Source of the DNA: an uncultured Roseburia sp.
Lineage (GTDB): Bacteria > Bacillota > Clostridia > Lachnospirales > Lachnospiraceae
Assembly (NCBI GenBank): GCA_934292805.1
Contig: CAKQXQ010000009.1
Location: forward strand, 1 to 64,000
Reading direction: 5' to 3'
DNA length: 64,000 bases
Numbering within the stretch: position 1 is the stretch's first letter; each line of letters begins with the position of its first letter. A model generated the notes under the pieces. That model was not told the DNA's origin. It was given only the letters and a program-made list of their open reading frames with translations, and did no database searches. Positions 45,418-55,255 of the stretch are shown in pieces. The position numbers and the translations under genes are program-made.

Positions 45418-46697
45418 TATTTAAAATATACAGTTACCAGATTTTTTAAAGCATCCTGATCACAGGCTGCCATCAGTTCTCTTGCTGAATGCATTGCTAA
45501 AAGCGGTATACCAACATCCACTGTTTTCACCGGAAGCAATGCAGATGCGATCGATCCTAATGTTCCGCCACCTGCCATATCTGAACGGTTCACAAATTTC
45601 TGATACGGTATATGGTTTTCATCGCAAAGCTGCTGGATCACTGCAATCGCTCCACAGTCTGTAGCATAGGACTGTGAGCATGCTTCTTTGATGCAGAATC
45701 CTTTTCCAAGAACCGGCTTGTTTGTAGGATCCATCTTTTCCGCATAATTCGGATGCAAACCATGTGCAACATCTACTGACAGGATCATACTATTGTAAAT
45801 CAGACTCTGTGGCTGCTTTCCATATCCACATACGTCTAAAATACGTAAAAGCATATCGTGGAGTAAAATCGATCCTGCACCCTGTTTGGATCCGCTTCCG
45901 ATCTCCTCATGATCAAACAGAGCGATCACATTCATTCCGTCTTTTCTGTCACTCTCAATGATTGCAGATACGAGTGCAGAACAGGAATTGAGATTATCCA
46001 GTCTGGATGCTGAGATGAATTCATCATTCAATCCGACAAATTCCGGTTTTTCCTTATTATATACAGTCAGTTCAAAATCCAGAATATCTTCTTTCTTTAC
46101 AGACAGTTCTTTTGCAAGGAACTCCAGAAACGTATCCGCATCCGCCTTACCATCTGTCAGTCCACAAATAGGGAGCATCTGCGTCTGTCTGTTCAGTTCC
46201 ACTCCTTTGTTTACCTCACGGTTCATATGAATTGCAAGATTCGGTATTGTCATCAGATTCTTTTCGGACTGGAAACGCAGCACCTCCGGTGAAAATGCAT
46301 CCTTTCCTCTGACTGCAACTCTTCCTGCCACACCGAGTGGACGATCCAGCCATGTATTAAGGATCGCTCCGCCATAAACTTCAACATTCACCTGTGCATA
46401 TACATTTGTCTTAATGTCACAGGATGGCTTGATCCTAAGGCATGGGAAATCTGTGTGTGCCGCTGCGATCCTTATCACCGGTTCCTTTTTCCCCCAGTTC
46501 TCCGGTACGGAAAAAGCAAATAATGTTGTCTCATGATGATTGATCACATATCGGTGTCCCGGAACAAGTTTCCACTCTGTTCCATAATCTAACAATTCAA
46601 AGCCTGCCTCTGTCAGTCTTTTCTCACATGCACTTACTGCATGTGCCGGTGAAATTCCGTTTTCTAATAATTCAAATAATTTTTCTGCTTCTGTCAT
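45417..46697 (-). CDS. M18 family aminopeptidase
   Basis: 426-residue metallopeptidase that removes N-terminal, preferably acidic, residues. Metal and catalytic motifs are AAHTDFPCLRIKP, then the conserved SRLDNLNSC, FDHEEIGSGSKQGAGS and the late SVDVAHGLHPNYAEK and HSARELM. The protein has no signal peptide and is cytosolic. The stop and the ATG of the lipoprotein gene share a base (TAATG). Confidence 0.93.
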   Translation of the reverse strand: MTEAEKLFELLENGISPAHAVSACEKRLTEAGFELLDYGTEWKLVPGHRYVINHHETTLFAFSVPENWGKKEPVIRIAAAHTDFPCLRIKPSCDIKTNVYAQVNVEVYGGAILNTWLDRPLGVAGRVAVRGKDAFSPEVLRFQSEKNLMTIPNLAIHMNREVNKGVELNRQTQMLPICGLTDGKADADTFLEFLAKELSVKKEDILDFELTVYNKEKPEFVGLNDEFISASRLDNLNSCSALVSAIIESDRKDGMNVIALFDHEEIGSGSKQGAGSILLHDMLLRILDVCGYGKQPQSLIYNSMILSVDVAHGLHPNYAEKMDPTNKPVLGKGFCIKEACSQSYATDCGAIAVIQQLCDENHIPYQKFVNRSDMAGGGTLGSIASALLPVKTVDVGIPLLAMHSARELMAACDQDALKNLVTVYFK

Positions 46698-46735
46698 CTT
46701 GTTTCTCCTATTTTCTATTATTTTCTATTATTTTC

Positions 46736-47671
46736 TTATATTGTAATTCCAAATTCTTCCGGCAAAAAACGCGGGCATACATTTTCAGAAGATGTGATCA
46801 CGGATGCTGCCAGCCTTGTTCCGATCCCAACCGCCTCTGAAAGCGTTTTTCCGTAAGTAAGTCCTGCTGATACGCCTGCACAGAATGCATCTCCTGCTCC
46901 GGTTGTATCCTTCACCTGAACCTTTTGGGCTGGAACAAATCCCTTTTCTCCATGGATATCTGCATAGACAGCCCCTTCTTTGCCCATCGTAACTACCATT
47001 GCCGGAATATTGGCTGCTTTCAGTCTTTCACTTAAAATCCCGGTCAGTTCCTCCGGGCTCTTTTCCATATAATCATCTGTAAAGAAAATGCCTGCTTCCA
47101 GCTGATTGCAGATAAAACAGTCGAATTTCTGAAGGAGGTCCCTGCGTTCTACCGCAATGCTCATATTACTCACTACACCATATAATTTTCTGTGGTGCTT
47201 TTCGCAAAGCTGTACCACTTTTTTGATGATCTCCTTATCCATATCAACCTCTGCCACAACCGCATCACATTCCCCTATGATCTCGTCGCCCTTTTCTTCC
47301 AGCATATCGAGAATCGGTGCCAGATTCGGTCGCTGGGAAATCGAACCTGCAAGATCACCGTTATTATCAAACACTGCCAGCCAGGTTCCCATTCCATTTG
47401 GAATTGTCTGCATATATTCGGTATTTACCTTGTGTCGTCTCAGTTTACGCTCTACATCTTCACCCAGTGCCGAGTCATCTACAATTCCAAGAAATGTCGG
47501 CCGCAATTCCAGATTTGCAATATCCTCAACTACATTCCGGCTCACTCCGCCATGGATATATTCCACATGGCCTGCATTTCTGCCATCCGGAACATAAACA
47601 TCTTCCGGGAATCCTTTAATATCCACAAACACTGCTCCTAACACAACGATCCCGTTTTTATTTCCTGCCAT
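46736..47671 (-). CDS. PfkB family carbohydrate/nucleoside kinase
   Basis: 311 residues. The N-terminal GAVFVDIKGFP and YIHGGVSRNVVEDIANL are substrate-site motifs of the ribokinase fold; DTTGAGDAFCAGVSAGL is the C-terminal anion hole with the catalytic Asp. The pattern resembles pseudouridine or adenosine kinases, but the substrate is not determined. The ATG at 47671 is preferred to an upstream in-frame TTG, as AAAGGCGA lies before it. Confidence 0.88.
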   Translation of the reverse strand: MAGNKNGIVVLGAVFVDIKGFPEDVYVPDGRNAGHVEYIHGGVSRNVVEDIANLELRPTFLGIVDDSALGEDVERKLRRHKVNTEYMQTIPNGMGTWLAVFDNNGDLAGSISQRPNLAPILDMLEEKGDEIIGECDAVVAEVDMDKEIIKKVVQLCEKHHRKLYGVVSNMSIAVERRDLLQKFDCFICNQLEAGIFFTDDYMEKSPEELTGILSERLKAANIPAMVVTMGKEGAVYADIHGEKGFVPAQKVQVKDTTGAGDAFCAGVSAGLTYGKTLSEAVGIGTRLAASVITSSENVCPRFLPEEFGITI

Positions 47672-47793
47672 ATTTTCTGTCGCCTTTCTTTTGTACCTGT
47701 TCAAATCGAATGCTTTATAACTATACTACACCTTGACAGTATATTTCAACACTCATCTCCGCCACATCCAAAATGTCTTCCCTCTCTCCTCAA

Positions 47794-47848
47794 AAATGCG
47801 CAATCATTATACAGACAATAGAACCGTCCCTATAATAATTGCGCATTT
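47794..47848 (-). terminator. Terminator after the CarD-like gene
   Basis: An 18-bp stem with one mismatch, AAATGCGCAATCATTATA and TATAATAATTGCGCATTT, followed by TTTTTG on the minus strand. Its loop holds GGGACGGTTCTATTGTC, a string of the kind found in Clostridial REP-like repeats. Confidence 0.75.
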
Positions 47849-47880
47849 CCACTAATAACATTGTTCTGCCCACAGATTCC

Positions 47881-48384
47881 TTAAATCTTTTCCAACTGGC
47901 TGCAGATAAATGCTTCCATCTCTTTTTTTGGTACTCCAAGGATCAGTGAGAGTTCACTATAAAGCTCATTCTCGGTTGCTTTCAGATATCTTTCATCCAG
48001 GGATGTGATCTTCTTTCCCTGAGCAATCCGTTCTTTCTTTCGGTTGTATAATGTCTTGACAATGCTGATCCATGCACGGTAATCGCAGGTTTTTAATGCT
48101 TCTTTGTACTTCAGTTCGCGCTTCTTTTCATCAGTGATCCATAATACTTCTATCTTCGGCATTTCCTGTATAAGAGCTTCTGCTTCTTCTCTTGTGATCA
48201 CTTTACGCATAGCAACCTTTTCATTATCTACAGGTGCATAGATTTTTCCTTTTTCATCGCCAAACGGAGCAAGCACATAATATAATTTTTCCTTATTGCT
48301 TCCAGGGATATTAATATGCGTAATATCTTCTATACGACACACTCCTTTGCTTCCATAAACAATATATTCCCCTACTTCGAACAT
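47881..48384 (-). CDS. CarD/CdnL-type transcriptional regulator
   Basis: 167 residues. The N-terminal RNA-polymerase-interacting domain is FEVGEYIVYGSKGVCRIEDI, followed by VLAPFGDEKGKIYAPVDNE; the rest is helical (EEAEALIQEM, KTLYNRKKERIAQGKKI). CarD proteins bind the polymerase beta subunit and stabilise open complexes. ATG 48384 has AGGAG upstream. It stands alone with its own terminator. In this clade several CarD paralogues exist, so a gene name is withheld. Confidence 0.9.
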   Translation of the reverse strand: MFEVGEYIVYGSKGVCRIEDITHINIPGSNKEKLYYVLAPFGDEKGKIYAPVDNEKVAMRKVITREEAEALIQEMPKIEVLWITDEKKRELKYKEALKTCDYRAWISIVKTLYNRKKERIAQGKKITSLDERYLKATENELYSELSLILGVPKKEMEAFICSQLEKI

Positions 48385-48537
48385 TTTTTTGATTCTCCTT
48401 TCTTGCAATTTTCAATCGTTCCGCATATATTCTCATTCTACCACGTTTTTACCCAAAAAATCAGTTTCTTTTTTGCTTTTTGAGAATTTTTGTGAATTAT
48501 GTAACAAAATAGCGGTCTGTTTTATTGTAAAAATTAC

Positions 48538-48583
48538 ATAAAAAAGCCAGGTTCTATTACGTCATATGTAATAGTTCCCGGCT
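48538..48583 (-). terminator. Terminator of the dgt-dnaG-rpoD-trmK unit
   Basis: Minus strand AGCC-GG..CTATTAC pairs with GTAATAG..CC-GGCT, then a TTTTTT tail; it lies 26 bases after the trmK stop. Confidence 0.8.
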
Positions 48584-48608
48584 CTTCTTTCATTTTATGA
48601 CATGAAAA

Positions 48609-49358
48609 TCACTCAAAACACTTTCTGGCTGCCCTGTTATACCTTAACAGTTCCTGTACTTCTTTCAGACGTACAAATATTTTTTCTGAGGCTGCCTGTT
48701 TTTGCAGATTCTTTTCGATATCTGTATAAATCCTATTTTCTTTTTCAAGGTATGTTTTCAACACTGGATGCTGATTTTTTAAGAGCAGTCCACCATAAAG
48801 GTTGAAAAGTTTAAAAGGATCCACATCCTGTATTTTCGGTAAATCCTGCTTCTTTTCTCTGAGTTTTTCCAAAGCTTCTCCTGTATATCTTACCTTCATC
48901 ATCGGATAAAACTTGTCTTCTTCAAAAACCATATCTTCTGCAAGGATCTCATATCCTTCTTCCTCTAAAAACGCACGGACACGTTCCAATTCTGACTGTG
49001 GCTGTAAGATCAGTTCCTTCGCTGCGTGGCAGACTTCTTCTCCATCCTTTAAAATATGCATTACAAGTCCGCCGCCCATTCCTGCAATAAGGATCGCATC
49101 TGCTTCTCCCGGCTTCATTGCAGCCACTCCGTCTGAAAGACGGGTTTTAATGTATGTATCCATTCCATACAATGTTATGTGTTCTCTGGCCCGCTCAAGA
49201 GGTCCTTCATTGATATCCATTGCGATCGCAGAAGGTATTCTCTTTTGTTCCATCAGATAAATCGGAACATATCCATGATCTGTCCCGACATCTGCAAGGA
49301 TCATTCCTTCAGATACCAAAGATGCCGCTGTCATAAGCCTGTTCGATATTTTTACCAT
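48609..49358 (-). CDS. trmK: tRNA (adenine(22)-N(1))-methyltransferase
   Basis: TrmK methylates N1 of A22 in the D loop of tRNAs in Gram-positives. 249 residues with N-terminal ISNRLMTAASLV, the SAM loop LADVGTDHGYVPIYL, AMDINEGPLERA and the catalytic-region motif ILIAGMGGGLV; a coiled-coil C-terminal extension follows (about 165-235). It begins one base after the rpoD stop, a pairing common in Bacillota. Confidence 0.93.
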   Translation of the reverse strand: MVKISNRLMTAASLVSEGMILADVGTDHGYVPIYLMEQKRIPSAIAMDINEGPLERAREHITLYGMDTYIKTRLSDGVAAMKPGEADAILIAGMGGGLVMHILKDGEEVCHAAKELILQPQSELERVRAFLEEEGYEILAEDMVFEEDKFYPMMKVRYTGEALEKLREKKQDLPKIQDVDPFKLFNLYGGLLLKNQHPVLKTYLEKENRIYTDIEKNLQKQAASEKIFVRLKEVQELLRYNRAARKCFE

Positions 49359-49359
49359 T

Positions 49360-50640
49360 TTATTCCAAATAATCCTTTAATTTACGACTTCTGCTTGGGT
49401 GACGTAATTTACGCAATGCTTTTGCTTCAATCTGGCGGATACGCTCACGTGTTACATTGAACTCTTTGCCAACTTCTTCCAGTGTTCTTGCACGTCCATC
49501 TTCCAGTCCGAAACGAAGAGTCAGAACTTTCTGCTCCCTTTCTGTCAGTGTTCCAAGAACTTCCTCTAACTGTTCTTTTAACAGAGTAAATGCTGCCGCA
49601 TCAGCTGGAACAGGAACATTATCATCCTGGATGAAATCTCCCAGATGACTGTCTTCCTCTTCACCGATCGGAGTCTCTAAAGAAACCGGCTCCTGGGAAA
49701 TTTTTAAAATTTCACGCACTCGTTCTACCGGCATATTCATCTCTGCTGCAATCTCTTCCGGGCTTGGTTCACGTCCGAGTTCCTGTAAAAGCTGTCTTGA
49801 TACACGGATGAGTTTGTTGATCGTTTCAACCATATGAACCGGAATACGAATGGTTCTTGCCTGATCGGCGATCGCTCTTGTGATTGCCTGACGGATCCAC
49901 CATGTTGCATAGGTAGAGAATTTGTATCCTTTACGGTAATCAAACTTTTCTACTGCCTTGATCAAACCAAGATTTCCTTCCTGGATCAGGTCAAGGAATA
50001 ACATACCACGTCCGACATATCTTTTTGCAATTGAGACAACAAGTCTTAAGTTTGCCTCCGCAAGACGTTTCTTGGCATCATCTCCGGCTGTTAAATCTTT
50101 CTGTAAATTCTGTATCTCTTCTGTAATCTCAGCGAGCTCCTCTTTTGAAGCATTTTCTTTTCTGCTCTCTAAAATTGCTATTTTTTCTTTGGCCACAGCA
50201 CCGGCTTCCATCTTCTGCGCCAGATCAATTTCTTCTTCTGCACTTAACAATGGAACTTTTCCGATTTCTTTCAGATACATGCGGACCGGATCTTCAATGG
50301 ATACACCATCTGGAACAGAAAGGTCGATTTTTTCAACCTCAATGTCATCATCATCATCTACTTCCAGAAGAATCTCATCATCACTGTCATCTTCTGTGAT
50401 GCGAAGTACGTCAATGTTGTTTGCCTCCAGGAAATCCAGAATTTTATCAAACTGCTCTGCATCTAACTGCATATCTGCAAAGAAGTCACTGATTTCCTGA
50501 TACTCCAGCATATTTTTCTTCTTTTTTGCCAAAGCTAACAATTCTTTTAACTTCTGCTGAAATTTTTCTCTTGCTGCCTCGTCCATTCCAGCTGCATCTT
50601 TTTTTACTTCCTTAGCTTCGTTTTCTGTTTTTTTAGCCAT
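49360..50640 (-). CDS. rpoD: RNA polymerase primary sigma factor RpoD (SigA)
   Basis: Housekeeping sigma factor of 426 residues. Region 1.1 is [20 protein letters not shown], then an Asp-rich linker, region 1.2 [14 protein letters not shown], region 2 with [20 protein letters not shown] and [17 protein letters not shown], region 3 ([15 protein letters not shown]) and region 4 with helix-turn-helix [20 protein letters not shown]. The Met three codons inside the longest frame has GAGAGG at the right distance. It follows dnaG by 36 bases. It provides the template against which the degenerate protein at 8121-8924 can be compared. Confidence 0.97.
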   Translation of the reverse strand: MAKKTENEAKEVKKDAAGMDEAAREKFQQKLKELLALAKKKKNMLEYQEISDFFADMQLDAEQFDKILDFLEANNIDVLRITEDDSDDEILLEVDDDDDIEVEKIDLSVPDGVSIEDPVRMYLKEIGKVPLLSAEEEIDLAQKMEAGAVAKEKIAILESRKENASKEELAEITEEIQNLQKDLTAGDDAKKRLAEANLRLVVSIAKRYVGRGMLFLDLIQEGNLGLIKAVEKFDYRKGYKFSTYATWWIRQAITRAIADQARTIRIPVHMVETINKLIRVSRQLLQELGREPSPEEIAAEMNMPVERVREILKISQEPVSLETPIGEEEDSHLGDFIQDDNVPVPADAAAFTLLKEQLEEVLGTLTEREQKVLTLRFGLEDGRARTLEEVGKEFNVTRERIRQIEAKALRKLRHPSRSRKLKDYLE

Positions 50641-50676
50641 CTTTTTCATCCTCTCAAGTTTTTTACTATTTTGTCC

Positions 50677-52479
50677 CTAATCAATGGAAATATGCAATTT
50701 CTCAAGTTCTTCCAGGTTCCGCTTATCTGTTACCAGCTGCATTAGCCCTGCCATATCTGCCGTTGCCAAATGGTCGGATCTGTACTTGATACTGTTCTGC
50801 TTGATCTTAACGATCGTTTCTTTCAATGCTTTCTCCCATTCTTCCTTCGTCTCGACCTTATGGATCTTCGCATTAAACAGTGCTGCGATCTCCTTCTGGT
50901 CTTCTTCCTCGGAAAACATACTTACGATCTGTGCCGGACTTGCTGTTCCTGTTTCTTCAAACTGCAAAAACAGTATCTTTGCTACCTTATAATATATCTC
51001 TTCTGTAAAATCCTCCGGAACAATATATTTTTTAATTTTCTGATACAGTCCTGTATTTTCAATCAGCCAGGTTAAAAGAAGCTTCTGGGACTGTTTCATA
51101 CCGTCTTCTTTCTTAAGTCCTCTGGCTCTGTCATTTTTTTCATGGACACCGGATTTTAATGGTGTACGCTCTTTTGTGATGCCTTCCATCTGCATACCAT
51201 ATCTGCCGACCAGCTTCTGCAGGTCTGCTGTCGGAAGCATATACTTTTCCGCAACGGCGTTCACATAAATATCCCTCTCGATCTTCTCTGTGAAAGAACA
51301 CAGTCTCTTCGCTACTTCATTATAAAAAGAAGACTTGCTCTCCGGATCGGACATATCAAACTGCTGCTCTAAGATGCGGATCTCAAACAGAAAACTGTTT
51401 TCCGCATGGTCGATCCTTTCCTGATACGCGTCGGCTCCAAGTGCTTTTATGAATTCATCCGGATCTTTGTATGGACGCATATTGATGATCTTCGTCGTGA
51501 TCCCTGCCTCTTTCAGGATCGGGATTGCCCGAAGTGCAGCCTTTACTCCGGCTCCATCACTGTCGTATGTCAGATATACTTCCTTCGTATAACGTTTTAA
51601 AAGATTCGCATGTCCTGTCGTAAGCGACGTGCCAAGAGATGCTACCGCATTGTCAAATCCAGCCTGATGAAGTGCAATCACATCCATATATCCTTCACAA
51701 AGCAAAAGCTGTGATTTCTTTGTTGTCCTTGCAAAATTGAGTCCGTATAAGTTACGGCTCTTATCGAAAATCGGCGTCTCCGGGGAATTCAGATACTTCG
51801 GTTCACCCTCTCCCATCACACGTCCGCCAAAACCAATGACTTTATTGTGCACGTCCATGATCGGAAACATTGCCCGGTTCCAGAACTTATCATATCCGCC
51901 ACGCTTTTCGTTGATGGACACCAGACCGGATTCCTTCAGTATCTCATCTTCATAACCTTTTGATCTGAGATATCTGTAAAGATCATCACTGTACTGATCT
52001 GAATATCCAAGACCAAACTTCTTCATTGTCTCATCCGAAAGCTCTCTCTTTTTAAAATAAGCGAGTGCATTCTTACCTCTGTCATTCCGAAGCAGCATAT
52101 AGAAATATCTCGCTGCTTCTTTATTGATATCTAACAGCCTCTGCTTTTTATCTGCTTCTCTTTTCTGTTCCTTTGTATACTCCTGCTTTGGCAATGCCAC
52201 TCCCACACGATCTGCAAGTGCTTCCATTGCCTCGCTGAATGTGAAATTTTCATACTGCATCATGAATGTGAAAACATTTCCTCCTGCTCCACATCCAAAG
52301 CAATAATACATCTGTTTGTTAGGAGAAACCGAAAAGGATCCCGTTTTCTCGTTATGAAAAGGACACAGTCCAAAATATGTACTTCCTTTTTTGGTCAGAT
52401 GTACATACTGACCGATCACATCTACAATATCATTACGTGACCGTACCTCTTCAATTATGTCATCTGAAAAATACGGCAT
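50677..52479 (-). CDS. dnaG: DNA primase
   Basis: 600 residues. The zinc-binding domain has CPFHNEKTGSFSVSP and MYYCFGCGAGGN; the TOPRIM domain has CEGYMDVIALHQAG and YDSDGAGVKA; the C-terminal third is the helicase-binding region. DnaG makes RNA primers for replication. GAAGGAAGG precedes the ATG. It lies in the dgt-dnaG-rpoD-trmK unit, a variant of the macromolecular synthesis operon. Confidence 0.96.
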   Translation of the reverse strand: MPYFSDDIIEEVRSRNDIVDVIGQYVHLTKKGSTYFGLCPFHNEKTGSFSVSPNKQMYYCFGCGAGGNVFTFMMQYENFTFSEAMEALADRVGVALPKQEYTKEQKREADKKQRLLDINKEAARYFYMLLRNDRGKNALAYFKKRELSDETMKKFGLGYSDQYSDDLYRYLRSKGYEDEILKESGLVSINEKRGGYDKFWNRAMFPIMDVHNKVIGFGGRVMGEGEPKYLNSPETPIFDKSRNLYGLNFARTTKKSQLLLCEGYMDVIALHQAGFDNAVASLGTSLTTGHANLLKRYTKEVYLTYDSDGAGVKAALRAIPILKEAGITTKIINMRPYKDPDEFIKALGADAYQERIDHAENSFLFEIRILEQQFDMSDPESKSSFYNEVAKRLCSFTEKIERDIYVNAVAEKYMLPTADLQKLVGRYGMQMEGITKERTPLKSGVHEKNDRARGLKKEDGMKQSQKLLLTWLIENTGLYQKIKKYIVPEDFTEEIYYKVAKILFLQFEETGTASPAQIVSMFSEEEDQKEIAALFNAKIHKVETKEEWEKALKETIVKIKQNSIKYRSDHLATADMAGLMQLVTDKRNLEELEKLHISID

Positions 52480-52506
52480 ACTGATGCCTTCCTTTCTTCT
52501 CTTACT

Positions 52507-52585
52507 TTAGTAGCCATCTACTTTCCAGGCCTGCTCACGCCGCAGGCTTCTCCTGCCTTAGTAGCCGTCTACTTTCCAGGCCTGC
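52507..52585. repeat. Duplication of the dgt 3' end
   Basis: A 28-bp sequence containing the last codons of dgt (52558-52585, coding QAWKVDGY and stop) is repeated with one substitution at 52507-52534, 51 bp apart. The space between holds GC-rich inverted pieces (CCGCAGGC). It lies between dgt and dnaG. Confidence 0.85.
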
Positions 52586-53571
52586 GGCAGGAAGTATTCA
52601 CTGAATTTTGTGATGGCGTACTGGTCTGTCATGCCGGCAATATAATCGCATACTACGCGTTCTTTCTTCTCACCTGCATCTAACATAGCAAGGAACTTGC
52701 CTGGCAGAAGCTCTATATGATCGATATAATAACCATACAGCTGGCGGATCATCTCTTTTGCCTTTTTTTCTTCTCCTTTTGCCACAGGATTTGTATAAAC
52801 ATGTTCAAACATGAACCGTCTTAAATCAAACATGGCATCATGGATCTCTTCTGACATCCGGATATCATCTTTTTGCATGCTGTTCATGATCACATTATGT
52901 ATCAGCGTGTTAAGCCTCTGCTTCGTCGTAAAACCCAATGTTTTACGTAATTCCAGCGGAATGTCTTCCTCCGTGAGAATCTCTGCACGGATCGCATCGT
53001 CCACATCGTGATATACATATGCAATTTTGTCGGACAGCCTTACTACTTTTCCTTCTAATGTATGTGGCATTGATTTGGACTGATGGTTTAAAATTCCATC
53101 CCTCACTTCCCATGTGAGATTCAATCCTCTGCCATGCTTCTCCAGCTTCTCAACAATACGTACGCTCTGCTCGTTATGCCGGAATCCATCTTCACAGATA
53201 CTGTTAAGTACCTGCTCACCGGCATGCCCAAAAGGCGTATGTCCCAGATCATGTCCCAATGCGATCGCTTCAACAAGATCTTCATTCAATCTCAACGCTT
53301 TTGCGATCGTTCTTGCATTCTGTGACACTTCCAGTGTATGCGAAAGTCTTGTTCGATAATGGTCTCCCATCGGTGTCAGAAACACCTGTGTCTTATTCTT
53401 CAGCCTTCGAAAAGCCTTACAATGCAAAATCCGATCTCTGTCTCTTTGAAAAACAGGTCGGACATCACACGGTTCTTCCGGTATATTCCGTCCTTTTGTA
53501 TTCACGCTTAAGGTTGCAAAAGGACTTAAAGTTTCGCGTTCCATTTTCTCAAGCTCTTCCCGTATCGTCAT
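52558..53571 (-). CDS. dgt: Deoxyguanosinetriphosphate triphosphohydrolase family protein
   Basis: HD-domain dNTP triphosphohydrolase of 337 residues, splitting dGTP (or other dNTPs) into nucleoside and triphosphate. The HD ligands are seen in TRLSHTLEVSQNARTI, LGHDLGHTPFGHAGE and a later Asp in RLSDKIAYVYHDVDD. ATG 53571 has GGAGGTG seven bases ahead; an in-frame TTG two codons before is less likely. The 3' end is duplicated downstream. Shorter type-2 dGTPases have this length. Confidence 0.93.
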   Translation of the reverse strand: MTIREELEKMERETLSPFATLSVNTKGRNIPEEPCDVRPVFQRDRDRILHCKAFRRLKNKTQVFLTPMGDHYRTRLSHTLEVSQNARTIAKALRLNEDLVEAIALGHDLGHTPFGHAGEQVLNSICEDGFRHNEQSVRIVEKLEKHGRGLNLTWEVRDGILNHQSKSMPHTLEGKVVRLSDKIAYVYHDVDDAIRAEILTEEDIPLELRKTLGFTTKQRLNTLIHNVIMNSMQKDDIRMSEEIHDAMFDLRRFMFEHVYTNPVAKGEEKKAKEMIRQLYGYYIDHIELLPGKFLAMLDAGEKKERVVCDYIAGMTDQYAITKFSEYFLPQAWKVDGY

Positions 53572-53769
53572 ATACAAGCACCTCCAGCCTGTCAGGATAT
53601 CACTTTCTCTCCCGGAAAATCATATTCTCACGCCCGGAATTATGTAATTCCAGGCGGTATATACAAAACAGCAACATGCCTACAATGTTATAATTCGGCA
53701 AAGTTTTTGGATTTCCTTTATTTTTTTAAGGAATTTACAAAAAAAGTTGTTTTAGGGTCCCTTTTTGGC

Positions 53770-55140
53770 TTACTTTATGACATTCAGTGCATCCATGATC
53801 GTTGATACCCCGATGAGCTTTATGCCTTTCACATCCGGCATTGCCCTCCGGCATACTTCCGGCAAAATACACACTTCAAATCCAAGCTTTTTTGCTTCCT
53901 GCACACGTTGTTCTGCCATACTGACTGCACGGACTTCTCCGCTTAATCCAACCTCACCAAAACAGATCGTCTTCTCATCGATCGGACGGTCCTTATAACT
54001 TGAGATCAGTGCCAGTACGATTCCAAGATCGATCGCCGGTTCATTCATCCGGATCCCACCTGCGATATTTACATATGCGTCGCATTCCCCAAGCTTAAGA
54101 CCAAGCCGCTTCTCCAATACTGCCATTAAGAGATTTACTCTGTTAAAATCTGTTCCGGCTGCCGTTCTCCTTGGAATACCAAAATTACTGTGACAGACAA
54201 GAGCCTGAACCTCCAGCAGGATCGGTCTGGTTCCTTCCATGGAACATGCCACAACAGAACCTGACGCTCCTTCCGGTTTTCCGCTCAGCATATATTCTGA
54301 TGGATTCTCCACTTCCTCCAGTCCGCTCTGGCGCATTTCAAAAACTCCGATCTCATTGGTAGATCCGAAACGATTCTTCACCCCACGCAAAATACGATAA
54401 GCCGCATGCCTGTCACCTTCAAAGTATAATACCGTATCAACCATATGCTCCAACACTCTTGGTCCTGCCACTACGCCTTCTTTTGTCACGTGTCCGACAA
54501 TAAAAACTGAAATTCCCATTCCTTTTGCGATCTGCATGAGAACTCCTGTAGATTCCCTTACCTGTGATACGCTTCCCGGTGCAGAGGAAACTTCCTCGTT
54601 GAACATTGTCTGAATGGAATCGATCACCACGATCTGAGGCTTTTCCCTGTCTATCACCGCTTTGATCGTATCAAGATTTGTTTCACACAAAAGCTTCAGG
54701 CTGTCGGTAAAGCTTCCGATACGTTCCGCGCGGATTTTGATCTGCTGAAGTGATTCTTCACCTGAAATATACAGTACTTTTACCTTCTGTTCTGAAAGAT
54801 TCCTGCATACCTGAAGCAGAAGTGTGGATTTCCCGATTCCGGGATCACCACCCACAAGAACCATCGATCCCTGTACAATGCCGCCACCTAATACCCGGTC
54901 AAGTTCTTTCATTCCGGTTGAAACTCTTTTATCATATGTCATCTCTATCTGAGAGAGAGGTAATACTTTTGCCTCTGCCACACTTTCTTTCTTCTTTGAA
55001 AGTGTTCCTGCACTTTTCTTATCGATCACTTCTTCTACAAACGTATTCCATTCCCTGCATCCCGGACATTGTCCCATCCATTTTGAGGACTCATATCCGC
55101 AATTCTGGCAGAAAAAAATACTTGTCTTACCTTTTGCCAT
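53770..55140 (-). CDS. radA: DNA repair protein RadA
   Basis: RecA-like branch-migration helicase of 456 residues. C4 zinc finger FFCQNCGYESSKWMGQCPGC at 9-28, Walker A GGDPGIGKST, the KNRFG motif in LRGVKNRFGST, and a Lon-like C-terminal domain (DAYVNIAGGIRMNEPAIDL). It works in homologous recombination and repair. The gene stands between the 136-residue orphan and dgt, all in the same direction; 190 bases to dgt hold only weak hairpins. Confidence 0.96.
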   Translation of the reverse strand: MAKGKTSIFFCQNCGYESSKWMGQCPGCREWNTFVEEVIDKKSAGTLSKKKESVAEAKVLPLSQIEMTYDKRVSTGMKELDRVLGGGIVQGSMVLVGGDPGIGKSTLLLQVCRNLSEQKVKVLYISGEESLQQIKIRAERIGSFTDSLKLLCETNLDTIKAVIDREKPQIVVIDSIQTMFNEEVSSAPGSVSQVRESTGVLMQIAKGMGISVFIVGHVTKEGVVAGPRVLEHMVDTVLYFEGDRHAAYRILRGVKNRFGSTNEIGVFEMRQSGLEEVENPSEYMLSGKPEGASGSVVACSMEGTRPILLEVQALVCHSNFGIPRRTAAGTDFNRVNLLMAVLEKRLGLKLGECDAYVNIAGGIRMNEPAIDLGIVLALISSYKDRPIDEKTICFGEVGLSGEVRAVSMAEQRVQEAKKLGFEVCILPEVCRRAMPDVKGIKLIGVSTIMDALNVIK

Positions 55141-55160
55141 AAAAACTCCTACTACATAAG

Positions 55161-55190
55161 AAAAAGGAGCTGTCTGTCTGACAACTCCTT
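55161..55190 (-). terminator. Terminator after the 136-residue orphan gene
   Basis: Minus strand AAGGAGTTGTC and GACAGCTCCTT form an 11-bp stem (one G-U), followed by TTTTT. Confidence 0.8.
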
Positions 55191-55255
55191 CATGATCTTA
55201 GGTACAATAAATCTGTCTTCTGCAGAACTGACGCAGTCATCTGCAGAATCGTGTA

